Shown here in pieces: positions 8,138 to 16,339 of a stretch of DNA of 19,961 nt. Positions within the stretch are counted from its first letter, which is position 1, and every line of letters begins with the position of its first letter. Both the position numbers and the translations under genes were made by a program. The notes below the pieces were generated by a model. The model had not been told where the DNA came from. It saw only the letters and a list, made by a program, of their open reading frames with translations, and ran no database searches. The stretch lies in NCBI GenBank assembly GCA_002376725.1, contig DFOM01000026.1, positions 1 to 19,961 of the forward strand. The letters are read 5' to 3'. This DNA comes from Cloacimonetes bacterium UBA3541 (lineage in GTDB: Bacteria; Cloacimonadota; Cloacimonadia; Cloacimonadales; Cloacimonadaceae).

Positions 8138-9199
8138 ATGAAAACGGGAGGATGTCGTTATGGAACACATCGGGTTTTGGAACCTAAAGGAGTACTTCCA
8201 CAACCTGCTAAAGTGCTTGATAACGATATGAGTGAAATCTGGGATAATGAGTTGCTTATTAATGTAACCAGGCTGAATATTGATTCTGCTTCATTTCATC
8301 AAATAAAAAAGAAATTAGAAGATCAGGGATATACTGACCTGGAGAAGGCTTTTGCAGAACACACTATAGACCTGGTAAATCGTACTGGCAAACATAAGAA
8401 TGAGGATACGGGATCTGGAGGTATGCTTATTGGGACTGTTGCTCAGATAGGTGATAAGTTTGAGATGAAAGAAGAGATAAAAGTTGGAGATAAAATAGCT
8501 ACTTTGGTATCTCTCTCATTAACTCCTTTAAAAATAGATAAAGTAAAAAGAGTACTTTTAGATAAAGACCAAATTGAAGTAGAAGGGCAGGCTATCCTTT
8601 TTAGTAGCGGTGTTTATGCTAAATTACCTGATGATATGGATGAAACTTTAGCTCTTGCAGTCTTTGATGTAGCAGGTGCACCAGCTCAAGTAGAACGACT
8701 AGTTAAACCTGGTGATACAGTTGTAATATTGGGTGCAAACGGTAAGAGTGGCATCTTATGCAATGCCATTGCACATGAAAGAGCTGGAATTACCGGAAAA
8801 GTAATTGGAATAGTGCGTAATCCTAATTATATTCCTACTTGCAAGGAAACTGGTTGTGATGATGTCATTATTGCTAATGCGACAGACGCCCTGACTATTC
8901 AAAAGGAAGTTTCTCGCCTGACCAATGGTAAAATGGCTGATGTGGTTATTAATGTGGTCAATATTGAAGATACAGAATTACCCTCAATAATGACATGTAG
9001 AGATCGTGGGATTGTATACTTCTTTTCTATGGCAACTTCTTTTACCAAAGCAGCTCTTGGAGCTGAAGGAATAGGTGCTGATGTAGATATGATGATAGGC
9101 AATGGTTATGCTCATCATCATTCAGAAATTGCATTGGATTTACTTCGTCGTAATCCAGTATTAATGCGTATCTTTAAAGATCGTTATGGTGAAAAATAA
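8138..9199 (+). CDS. kdd: L-erythro-3,5-diaminohexanoate dehydrogenase
   Basis: Catalyses NAD(P)-dependent oxidative deamination of L-erythro-3,5-diaminohexanoate to 3-keto-5-aminohexanoate plus ammonia in cytosolic lysine fermentation (EC 1.4.1.11). The 353-residue length fits the family. The N-terminus CRYGTHRVLEPKGVLPQPA is the family signature. A medium-chain-dehydrogenase-like layout follows, with an N-terminal catalytic part and a nucleotide-binding loop VVILGANGKSG (about residues 195-205). A tail motif MIGNGYAHHHSEIALDLLR is also typical. AAAGGAG lies six bases before the ATG. The next gene kamA starts 13 bases after the stop, and both belong to the same pathway, which supports the call. 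Confidence 0.93.
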   Translation: MKTGGCRYGTHRVLEPKGVLPQPAKVLDNDMSEIWDNELLINVTRLNIDSASFHQIKKKLEDQGYTDLEKAFAEHTIDLVNRTGKHKNEDTGSGGMLIGTVAQIGDKFEMKEEIKVGDKIATLVSLSLTPLKIDKVKRVLLDKDQIEVEGQAILFSSGVYAKLPDDMDETLALAVFDVAGAPAQVERLVKPGDTVVILGANGKSGILCNAIAHERAGITGKVIGIVRNPNYIPTCKETGCDDVIIANATDALTIQKEVSRLTNGKMADVVINVVNIEDTELPSIMTCRDRGIVYFFSMATSFTKAALGAEGIGADVDMMIGNGYAHHHSEIALDLLRRNPVLMRIFKDRYGEK

Positions 9200-9212
9200 G
9201 GAGAATGAAGAA

Positions 9213-10460
9213 ATGGCAAATAAAATAAATATACATTCTATTGCGACTCAAGATGAGTGGAATGATTGGCATTGGCAAATAAGAAATAGGATAACCGATT
9301 TTGATACTTTAAGAAAGTACATAGAACTACAACCGGAAGAAGAAGCCGTTGCTCAATCCAAAACTTTCTCTTTCAGGATGGCTATAACTCCCTATTATCT
9401 TTCTCTCATAAATCCAGATAATCCATTAGATCCCATAAGACTCCAATGTATTCCCCGTATCCAAGAAAGCTATATTGCTCCAACTGATATGCGAGACCCA
9501 TTAGAAGAAGATGCAGATGCTCCAGTAGCAGGAATGACGCATCGCTATCCAGATAGAGTATTGCTGCTTTTGACTGATCAATGTGGTATGTATTGTCGTC
9601 ATTGTACTCGCCGTCGTAAAGCAGGTGAAACAGATGCTCCGATGCCCAAAGAAAATGTAGAAAAGGCTATTCAATATATTAATGAACATAAAGAAGTGCG
9701 AGATGTTATTCTTTCTGGAGGTGATCCTCTAACTTTGAGTGATGAACGTCTTGATAATGTTTTAGACCGTTTAGCGAAGATAGACCATATTGATATTGTT
9801 CGGATTGGAACAAGATTACCAGTAGTTTTACCTCAACGAATAACTGATAGTTTAATATCCATTTTCAAAAAATACAAATTCCTCTGGTTAAATACGCATT
9901 TCAATCATCCGAATGAATTAACCGATGAATCTAAATCTGCATTAGCTAAACTTGCTGATGCAGGAGTTCCATTAGGAAACCAGTCTGTTTTACTCAAGGG
10001 TATCAATGATAATGTTGATGTGATGAAAGCCCTAGTTCATAGTTTAGTGAAGAATAGAGTTCGTCCTTATTACATTTATCAATGCGATTTATCCCAAGGT
10101 ATTTCCCATTTTCGCACTCCAATTTCAAAGGGAATAGAAATTATGGAATCCTTACGTGGACACACTTCTGGATTGTGTGTTCCTACTTATATAGTTGATG
10201 TCCCTGGAGGAGGAGGAAAAATCCCTGTTATGCCTAACTATGTTATTTCTCAGATGCCAGGACGTGTAATTCTTCGTAACTATGAAGGTATGATAATCTC
10301 CTATACAGAACCAGATTATGTGCCTGTAGACGATAGCAAATATCAATCACTTTGTGCCCCTGAATATAAATCTACAGAAGGTGTAATGGCTCTTCTACGC
10401 GGGAAAAAAGTGTTCATTAGACCTTCTGATCTAACACGAATGAAGCGCCGGAAATCATAA
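9213..10460 (+). CDS. kamA: L-lysine 2,3-aminomutase (radical SAM, PLP)
   Basis: Converts L-lysine to L-beta-lysine, the first step of lysine fermentation, using a 4Fe-4S cluster, S-adenosylmethionine and PLP. I start at the ATG at 9213 (AAGGAG nine bases upstream, 415 residues) rather than the ATG at 9186 inside kdd. The radical SAM motif CGMYCRHC gives C124, C128 and C131. The PLP lysine is K336 in PGGGGKIP. The two aspartates that bind the substrate amino group in the Clostridium subterminale enzyme (D293, D330) are present as D292 and D329, with a one-residue offset throughout. This argues for true lysine specificity rather than glutamate 2,3-aminomutase or EpmB. It sits 13 bases after kdd and 2 bases before the next gene. 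Confidence 0.96.
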   Translation: MANKINIHSIATQDEWNDWHWQIRNRITDFDTLRKYIELQPEEEAVAQSKTFSFRMAITPYYLSLINPDNPLDPIRLQCIPRIQESYIAPTDMRDPLEEDADAPVAGMTHRYPDRVLLLLTDQCGMYCRHCTRRRKAGETDAPMPKENVEKAIQYINEHKEVRDVILSGGDPLTLSDERLDNVLDRLAKIDHIDIVRIGTRLPVVLPQRITDSLISIFKKYKFLWLNTHFNHPNELTDESKSALAKLADAGVPLGNQSVLLKGINDNVDVMKALVHSLVKNRVRPYYIYQCDLSQGISHFRTPISKGIEIMESLRGHTSGLCVPTYIVDVPGGGGKIPVMPNYVISQMPGRVILRNYEGMIISYTEPDYVPVDDSKYQSLCAPEYKSTEGVMALLRGKKVFIRPSDLTRMKRRKS

Positions 10461-10462
10461 TT

Positions 10463-11503
10463 ATGCCAGAATTATCAGGTTCCTCTAACTTTGATTGGCT
10501 GGAGGATAAGAATGTTAAAGCGACTACTATTGTCGGTATCTGCAAAAATGCAGGAAAAACAACTCTCCTGAATCATTTGATTTCTATTAGAAAAAATGGG
10601 ACCTGGGGGGTTTTTAGCACAGGTATAGATGGGGAAGAAAATGATTTCCTTTTCAATATACCTAAACCGCCTGTAATTCTTGATAAAGATTTCATATTTT
10701 GCTGTGATACTGCTACCTTGGATGAATTGGGTAGTCAGATAGTCGTACTGGCAAAACTTCCCTTCCCAGTAGATTCTCCACTATGGCTGGCAAAAACTTT
10801 GATTCCTTTACAAACTCAGATAACCGGTCCCTCCACAGTTAAGGAGCAAATTCAAACTCTTAAATTAATCCAGAATTGTGGGGCAGAAAAGGTGCTGATA
10901 GATGGTTCAATAGACCGAAAATCTATTGCTCAATCAGAATATATTAACGCAGTTATTATGGTTATTGGAGCTAGTTATGGCTCTATAGATGAAATTGTGG
11001 ATGAGGTAAAAAGATTAAAAATCCTAAATTCTATTCCGAAATGTAATATGGTGTCTCTAAACACTCCAGAATATCAATTTCTGCTTGATTCAGAGGAGAT
11101 TTGTCTCTATGAAGAAGGGCACTGGAAACCCAGTGGATTAGTCTCCCTCTTGAGTAATATTAAACCTCTCAGACAAATAATTTCAAAAGCCACAGAAGCT
11201 ATTTATATTCCAGGAGCTATCACTGATATGCTCTATCAGGATATTAAATACATATTATCTCAAAGTGGAGCCCAGTTAATTGTCCGTCATCCAGATTGCC
11301 TTAAAATCCGTCTAAAAAGACTTGAATCTTTCTACAATACACACCATCCCACAGCTTTAATTCCTTTTCGCATCAAAGCTTGGGCTCTTAATCCGATGAG
11401 CCTAGGATTTTCCAGTCTGGAAGCTGAAAAATTTAGAGCTTATATGCGAGCTAAATTTCCTGACCTTAATTTTATAGATGTTATGGAATTGGGATATGAG
11501 TGA
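10463..11503 (+). CDS. P-loop protein in the lysine-fermentation operon, probable KamB-like aminomutase reactivation factor
   Basis: A 346-residue cytosolic protein with no signal peptide. A Walker A loop GICKNAGKTT lies at residues 25-34 (K32), and a hydrophobic strand ending in LIDGSIDRKS near residues 144-154 could be Walker B. The rest is not recognised. The start is two bases after the kamA stop, without a clear ribosome site, so translation is probably coupled. In Fusobacterium-type lysine clusters kamA is followed by kamB and kamC, which are reported to reactivate the cobalamin-dependent lysine 5,6-aminomutase. The position directly after kamA, the size and the operon make KamB the best guess. 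The usual neighbour KamC (MutS-like) is absent here. I base this on position and a P-loop, not on a recognised family signature. It could be another metallocofactor-handling GTPase or ATPase. Confidence 0.55.
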   Translation: MPELSGSSNFDWLEDKNVKATTIVGICKNAGKTTLLNHLISIRKNGTWGVFSTGIDGEENDFLFNIPKPPVILDKDFIFCCDTATLDELGSQIVVLAKLPFPVDSPLWLAKTLIPLQTQITGPSTVKEQIQTLKLIQNCGAEKVLIDGSIDRKSIAQSEYINAVIMVIGASYGSIDEIVDEVKRLKILNSIPKCNMVSLNTPEYQFLLDSEEICLYEEGHWKPSGLVSLLSNIKPLRQIISKATEAIYIPGAITDMLYQDIKYILSQSGAQLIVRHPDCLKIRLKRLESFYNTHHPTALIPFRIKAWALNPMSLGFSSLEAEKFRAYMRAKFPDLNFIDVMELGYE

Positions 11504-12410
11504 TAGAGATCAAATAACCGGAAAAACCGTAAATCTTGGTCTGTTCTGCAATGTGGGTCTAGCAATTCTAAAATCTTTAGTCGGGATTATTGGACACTCA
11601 CAAGCCCTTTTAGCTGATGGTATCAATTCCACTTCTGATGTAGTATATTATCTTGTTGTAAAATTCTTTATGCGACAAGCTAATAAACCAGCTGATAAAG
11701 AACATCCTTATGGACATAGACAATTAGAAAGTATTTCTGCTATAGTAGTTGGAGCTTTTATTCTGACAACGGGTATTGCCATCTTCTGGCAATCTCTTAA
11801 TAAAATCTTTGATCTGGTGACTGGAGTAGAAACCTTTGCCTCGGCTTCGTCTTTTGTGGTATTGATTGCTTTCTTGACATTGATGCTGAAGGTTTATTTA
11901 TACTTTTATACTAAAAAGAACTTCTCTACGACCCAAAATCCTACAATTCTTGCCTTGGCTAAGGATCATCTAAATGATATTATGGCTTCTGGTGCAGTGA
12001 TAATTGGTGTTATAATGGCAAAATTTGGAATTTTATGGATGGACCCTGCCGCTGGTGCAATTGTAGCAATATTTATTGTTAAGACAGGAATATCTATTAT
12101 ATTCCAATCTTCTTCAGAGCTTATGGATGCTGTTCCGGACAAGGATTTCGGAACTATTGTGAAAGATATAACTTTGTCTGTTGATGGAGTGCGAGATATT
12201 GAAGACTTAGGTATACATAGATTTGGTCCGTCATATACTATTGAAATGATTATTGGCGTGGATGGAGATATCACGGTAGATGAAGGAAATAAAATATCTC
12301 ATAAGGTAGAAGAAAAGCTTATGAATCATTTTCATGATAGCATTAGAAGAGTAACCATACATTTTCATCCCTCTTCTTCGGATCGAGGTTCACATTTTAA
12401 AGTATCCTAA
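11496..12410 (+). CDS. Cation diffusion facilitator (CDF) metal efflux transporter
   Basis: A 304-residue inner-membrane antiporter of divalent metal. I prefer the ATG at 11496, which overlaps the stop region of the upstream gene by eight bases, over the ATG at 11478. The CDF signature ALLADGINSTSDV marks TM2, a HPYGHRQLESI loop follows, TM5 carries AKDHLND, and a C-terminal ferredoxin-like cytoplasmic domain ends VTIHFHPSSSD. The transport-site residues read N44/D48 in TM2 and D157/D161 in TM5, whereas zinc transporters of this family usually have H or D at the first position and H in TM5. The DHxND form in TM5 resembles Mn-type members, so the metal may be Mn, Fe or Co; this is inference. 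A role beside lysine fermentation genes is not obvious. Confidence 0.9.
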   Translation: MSDRDQITGKTVNLGLFCNVGLAILKSLVGIIGHSQALLADGINSTSDVVYYLVVKFFMRQANKPADKEHPYGHRQLESISAIVVGAFILTTGIAIFWQSLNKIFDLVTGVETFASASSFVVLIAFLTLMLKVYLYFYTKKNFSTTQNPTILALAKDHLNDIMASGAVIIGVIMAKFGILWMDPAAGAIVAIFIVKTGISIIFQSSSELMDAVPDKDFGTIVKDITLSVDGVRDIEDLGIHRFGPSYTIEMIIGVDGDITVDEGNKISHKVEEKLMNHFHDSIRRVTIHFHPSSSDRGSHFKVS

Positions 12411-12572
12411 TGTTTCTTTTTACCTCTCTAATAACCTAGGTTTTTGTATTACTAAACGAATATCTTCTCTTAATTTACCGTATATATAATAACAAAGTTG
12501 TATAAATGCTTTTCTGATAAAATGACAAAATTTTTAAACATTCTTCATAATTTATTGAGGTATTTGAGCTAA

Positions 12573-13766
12573 ATGAATAAGCCTAAGGAAGAACGGCTAA
12601 TAACCAAAAAAAAACTTTTGCTTATTACTGATCTATATCCTCATCGTTATAAACCAATATATGGAGTTTTTGTAAAAGAACAGGCAGTTGAATTAGCAAA
12701 ATATTATCAGGTTAAGGTCATAGCAACTTTCTTTCCTTATCCTTTAAAAACCGAACACAAAAAAGAACAAGATATTGAAGTAACTTATATTTTCTTTCCC
12801 TCTCTAAAATCCATTTTTATTAGTTCTTTTTTTACCTATCCCTTGCTTGCTTTACCAAAAATCCGAAAGATTATAAAGAATTGGAATCCTGATTTAATTC
12901 AAGTTCATGATTATCATCATATCCCAGAGCTTTTCTGGTTAAAAACTTGGTTAGACCGTCTTCATTATTCTAAGTATTTATATATCCATAATATTCGCTC
13001 CCATCCCGATAGATTAAAAGGTAATCGTATCATATTCTTTTATAGAAAGACTTTATCTAAGGCGTTTCGGAACTGGAATTATATTTTTACCGTTAATCCT
13101 TTTTTAAAACAATGGATTCTTCCCTATATGCCAGAAGATAAAATCACAGTAATTGGAAATGGAGTATCTCCTTCCCCAACAATTCAAGCAGAAGAACTCT
13201 TTTTTATCCAGGATTTAATTATACCCGAAGCTTTCAAAATTATCTCTGTAGGAAACCTCCTAGAAACCAAAGGATTTGGATACCTTATTTTGGCAGCTTA
13301 TAAACTGCTACAGAAAGGATTAAATATCCAATTAATTATAGTTGGAGAAGGTAAAGACAGAAAAAGATTAGAAGAATTAATCAAAAACCTTGATTTATCC
13401 GAGAGAGTTATATTAGCTGGAGCTATTGAAAATCGTATTCTAAGGAATATATATACCTTCTTTAATCTCTTTGTGCTAGCAAGTTATAGTGAAACTTTTG
13501 GCATTGTATTTTTAGAAGCTATGTATGCAGGCTTACCCGTAATCGGTATCAAAGGAGAAGGAATATATGGATTATTTGAAGCAGAAAAAGAAGCTCTATT
13601 TGCCCAACCGCAGAACAGTGAAGATTTAGCAGACAAGATAGAATGGGTAATAACTCACCCCGAACAAGCATCAACTATAGCTGCAGCTGGACAACAAAAA
13701 GTAAAAGAACATTTTATGTTAAACGATCTTATAGCTAGAATGAAGGAAGTATATGAACAACCATAA
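12573..13766 (+). CDS. Glycosyltransferase family 4 (GT-B fold)
   Basis: A 397-residue cytosolic or membrane-associated sugar transferase. The N-terminal half has the GT4 entry LLLITDLYPHRYKPIYGVFVKEQ (residues 15-37, written here in segments: LLLITDLYP, then GVFVKEQ). The C-terminal nucleotide-sugar domain has VGNLLETKGFGYLI (about 226-239), VGEGKDRKRLE, and the EX7E motif E307-TFGIVFLE-E315. It is probably a retaining enzyme that uses a nucleotide-activated sugar for surface polysaccharide or glycolipid synthesis; donor and acceptor cannot be read. It stands alone, 162 bases after the CDF gene, with only a weak GAGG upstream. No other polysaccharide gene is adjacent. The gene seems even more A+T-rich than its neighbours. 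Confidence 0.92.
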   Translation: MNKPKEERLITKKKLLLITDLYPHRYKPIYGVFVKEQAVELAKYYQVKVIATFFPYPLKTEHKKEQDIEVTYIFFPSLKSIFISSFFTYPLLALPKIRKIIKNWNPDLIQVHDYHHIPELFWLKTWLDRLHYSKYLYIHNIRSHPDRLKGNRIIFFYRKTLSKAFRNWNYIFTVNPFLKQWILPYMPEDKITVIGNGVSPSPTIQAEELFFIQDLIIPEAFKIISVGNLLETKGFGYLILAAYKLLQKGLNIQLIIVGEGKDRKRLEELIKNLDLSERVILAGAIENRILRNIYTFFNLFVLASYSETFGIVFLEAMYAGLPVIGIKGEGIYGLFEAEKEALFAQPQNSEDLADKIEWVITHPEQASTIAAAGQQKVKEHFMLNDLIARMKEVYEQP

Positions 13767-13801
13767 ATTATTATTGATTTTCATAGTTCTTCTCATATGT
13801 G

Positions 13802-13825
13802 GTGATTCAATATCCTATCACTTTT
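13802..13825 (+). terminator. Weak intrinsic terminator after the glycosyltransferase gene
   Basis: GTGAT (13802-13806) and ATCAC (13817-13821) pair around a 10-base loop and are followed by TTTT, about 35 bases after the stop. The stem is only five pairs, so confidence is low. Confidence 0.4.
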
Positions 13826-13945
13826 AATATTTTCAAAATATAAATAGTATCAAGGCTCTAATAAAGTGTAATAATGGCTCGCAAAAAACAACTTAACAAA
13901 TTGATAAACTATAAGCTGCATAAATGTTACAAGCACATATATCAA

Positions 13946-14007
13946 TCTTGTTTCTCTCTGTAAATATCTAATGTAAATTTAACTATGAAACAAGACTAGT
14001 TTACATT
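13946..14007. repeat. Two interleaved perfect inverted repeats (pseudoknot topology)
   Basis: Stem 1 pairs 13946-13954 (TCTTGTTTC) with 13987-13995 (GAAACAAGA), nine perfect pairs. Stem 2 pairs 13970-13977 (AATGTAAA) with 14000-14007 (TTTACATT), eight perfect pairs. The order 1-2-1'-2' is that of an H-type pseudoknot, with loops of 15, 9 and 4 bases. Transcription of the region is not shown, and AT-rich DNA gives such repeats by chance at some rate. Confidence 0.4.
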
Positions 14008-14290
14008 TCAAATTACTTTTCTCCGGCGAAAATTTAAATTATTATTTGCTTCTGGACCTAATTATTAGAGTTGGACCTAAAAAATCCGTTATCGTGGATT
14101 TATTCAATGGAACTTATACTAACTTCTATTTTTTTTAATAATCTCTAGGCTAGTGCTGCGATTTTATGTGTTAATTTTCGTGAAAATAATCTCCTTTTTT
14201 AGGAAGAAAACAAAATTTTAGAGAATATCTAACCTTGAGACCCGTGGTTATTTTACTCAAAATCTTGTAGCTATAATTCATTAACTATAT

Positions 14291-14336
14291 AAATAATAAA
14301 AAAATCCCCCCAGAACTTAACAATTCCAGGGGGATT
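14291..14336 (-). terminator. Strong intrinsic terminator of the Omp28-like gene
   Basis: On the minus strand AATCCCCC (14329-14336) pairs with GGGGGATT (14303-14310), with an inner GAA/TTC extension, and is followed by a run of T (14298-14302 and beyond). It begins about 24 bases after the stop codon of the gene ending at 14360. Confidence 0.9.
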
Positions 14337-14359
14337 ATCTTATATTTTTGTGATATTCT

Positions 14360-16249
14360 TTATTTAATCATCAGCAATTTACCACTAATCTTCTTGCTAT
14401 CATCGTTGAAACGATAATAATAGATTCCGCTATCAACTTTCATTCCTTGATTATCAGTTCCATCCCAATAAAGAATAGCATTTCCTGTAGCATCAGCTCT
14501 TAGATTAAATTGTTTTATTAGCTGACCTTTCACATTGTAGATGCTCATATGCGCAATTCCGTTACCTTTGGTCTGAATATGGAAAGAAGCGCTCCCCATG
14601 CAGGGATTAGGACACACATTTACGGAAGCAATAACTGGAACAACCGGATCTTCAATAGCAGTACCCACAACGATGGTCACTACATTAGAAGGTTCCGATA
14701 ACATCATAGGATTATTAAACAAAGTACAAACCCAATATTGATGAGTTCCATTTTGCACACCTGCATCTATAAAGCTTAATGTACTTGGATTAGTTATAGT
14801 AGAAATGGGCAAGTCATTTCTAAACACTCTATAACCAACCAGTCCTTTAACATCAAAATAAAGAGGTGGTTCCCAAGTTAATTGTACTGTATTCGGTGGA
14901 ATATATGTACCATGAAGATTTCTTGGAGGTGGAAGTTCTTGGATAGGGATAGTAAAGGCACTCATCACTGGTACACCATTCATTCCATGTTCATCTACAG
15001 GTACTACTTTAAAACCTAGAGGGATATTCAAATCTGCTTCCGTGGGTGTATAAGTAAGTTGATTGGCTCCTTCTATAGCTTGTGGTTGTCCAATTATCCT
15101 GAACCATTGATAAACAGAAGCACCTTCTGCATCACCATCTACATCAAAAAAAGTATAAGAAGCAGTTAGCTGTTGATAAATAACCGGAGGTCCTGTTATA
15201 ACTACATTTGACACCGTAGGTTCATGATTAATAAATCCAGTACCGCTTAGTGGTATATTAATCACTGGATGATTGTAGAGATTACTGGTAATAGTTAAAG
15301 TTCCCGTATAGGTTGTAGCAGAAATGGGAGTAAAAGTCACATCTACTGAAATTGACTGAGTTCCAGGAATATTAAAATCACTAACACTGCTGCTAAAAGC
15401 AGAATTACTGATTGAGATTGTTCCCGTTGCTGTTTCGGAAAGAAAATTAGTTATTGTAATAGGTACGGTTGAACTGCTGCCAATATATGTCATAGGAAAA
15501 TCTATATGATCTAATGATACAGGATAAGCACCAATCAACCCAGAAAGAGAGTATTTCACTCCCTGTAAAATTTCCTTAGTACTCATATTCTGAAGAAAGA
15601 ACACCATCTCGCAATTAGCAATATTCCAGCTAGCATCAGGAGTAAATGTTAAATTTATGGTTGTAGATTCTCCCGTATTTAAATTAACTGATGTGCCATT
15701 CTGATCTGGAATCATTAAACGATTAACATTCTCTACTGTAGTTTGATTAAACCATACAAAAGGAATATGTGATTCTGTGAGGACTGCATGCAATTTGACA
15801 TTAGTATTAGTATCATTCTCTGGTTTAGTGACTGTTACAGAAATCTGATATTGACTTCCTGATTGAGCTCCTACAGCAGAAATAGTGTAATGTGAAGGAA
15901 CCTGCATCCGTGCATTTACCTTAGGTAGATAATTTGAATACATAGAATTATTTGTGCTACCACCTACTGTTGGATTCAACCCATCAAAGAAAGCAGTGGG
16001 AAAACCAGATACACCATAAAAACTATTGCGTGCATTGGAATAAACATTGGCAAAACTGTCGCTTCCGTGATTTTTTATAATTGCTACAGGATGATCATTA
16101 TTCAGTAAATCATGACATCCCATTGCTGCACCAGGACAATATTGACACCAGGTGCCAGTAGCAACTTCCACAACGACTAAATTTCTAGGTACTGCATATG
16201 CGCATACACCTATTGCTACTATTAAAGTTATTGAAAGAAAATGTTTCAT
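14360..16249 (-). CDS. Exported Omp28-like thioredoxin-fold protein with HYDIN/FN3-like repeats and C-terminal sorting domain
   Basis: A 629-residue exported protein. I start at ATG 16249 (GGAAAG six bases upstream); an ATG at 16261 abuts AAAAGG too closely. Residues 1-19 are a signal peptide. Residues about 22-240 resemble the Omp28-related thioredoxin-like domain, with the CxxC pair W-C35-QY-C38 and the cis-proline loop SGFPTAFFDG (P84). Next come an ASPM/HYDIN-type Ig-like domain (YPVSLDHIDFP ... PLSGTG), a domain with YQWFRIIGQPQAIEGA, and a fibronectin III-like domain (QLTWEPP ... YWVCTLF). The last 80 residues (VCPNPCMGSASF ... GIYYYRF ... GKLLMIK) are a FlgD-like/T9SS type A sorting domain. 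It is probably delivered to the cell surface. CxxC suggests a redox or structural role; the substrate is unknown. Confidence 0.9.
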   Translation of the reverse strand: MKHFLSITLIVAIGVCAYAVPRNLVVVEVATGTWCQYCPGAAMGCHDLLNNDHPVAIIKNHGSDSFANVYSNARNSFYGVSGFPTAFFDGLNPTVGGSTNNSMYSNYLPKVNARMQVPSHYTISAVGAQSGSQYQISVTVTKPENDTNTNVKLHAVLTESHIPFVWFNQTTVENVNRLMIPDQNGTSVNLNTGESTTINLTFTPDASWNIANCEMVFFLQNMSTKEILQGVKYSLSGLIGAYPVSLDHIDFPMTYIGSSSTVPITITNFLSETATGTISISNSAFSSSVSDFNIPGTQSISVDVTFTPISATTYTGTLTITSNLYNHPVINIPLSGTGFINHEPTVSNVVITGPPVIYQQLTASYTFFDVDGDAEGASVYQWFRIIGQPQAIEGANQLTYTPTEADLNIPLGFKVVPVDEHGMNGVPVMSAFTIPIQELPPPRNLHGTYIPPNTVQLTWEPPLYFDVKGLVGYRVFRNDLPISTITNPSTLSFIDAGVQNGTHQYWVCTLFNNPMMLSEPSNVVTIVVGTAIEDPVVPVIASVNVCPNPCMGSASFHIQTKGNGIAHMSIYNVKGQLIKQFNLRADATGNAILYWDGTDNQGMKVDSGIYYYRFNDDSKKISGKLLMIK

Positions 16250-16292
16250 TGTTCTTTCCATCCTTTTATGATAAATTTAGAAAAATCAAATT

Positions 16293-16321
16293 TAGATTGA
16301 TAAATTATATATTTTTGTCAA
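16293..16321 (-). promoter_or_regulatory. Possible promoter of the Omp28-like gene
   Basis: On the minus strand a perfect TTGACA (16316-16321). The 17-base-spaced -10 position reads AATCTA (16293-16298), which is weak. No terminator is seen between the HAD gene stop at 16340 and this site, so readthrough from kbl-rsmI-HAD is also possible. Confidence 0.35.
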
Positions 16322-16339
16322 GTCTATTATTCAAGTTTT

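Larger units (their letters stand above)
13767..14290. other. Gene-free gap between the glycosyltransferase and the Omp28-like gene
   Basis: No open frame with a ribosome site was found on either strand. It holds a weak hairpin after the glycosyltransferase, interleaved inverted repeats (13946-14007), a short hairpin (TTTTC 14017-14021 with GAAAA 14028-14032), a 9-base direct repeat TGGACCTAA (14053-14061 and 14072-14080), and a 6-bp hairpin AAATCC/GGATTT (14082-14087/14096-14101). Confidence 0.6.

Noticed and set aside
9186..9212. Nine-residue N-terminal extension of KamA
   Set aside because: The upstream ATG lies inside kdd without a ribosome site, while AAGGAG is correctly spaced for the ATG at 9213, and numbering then matches the characterised enzyme with a one-residue offset.
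12411..12572. Possible terminator at the AACCTAGGTT palindrome after the CDF gene
   Set aside because: The palindrome has no loop, so it cannot form a proper hairpin; the following T-run alone is not enough.
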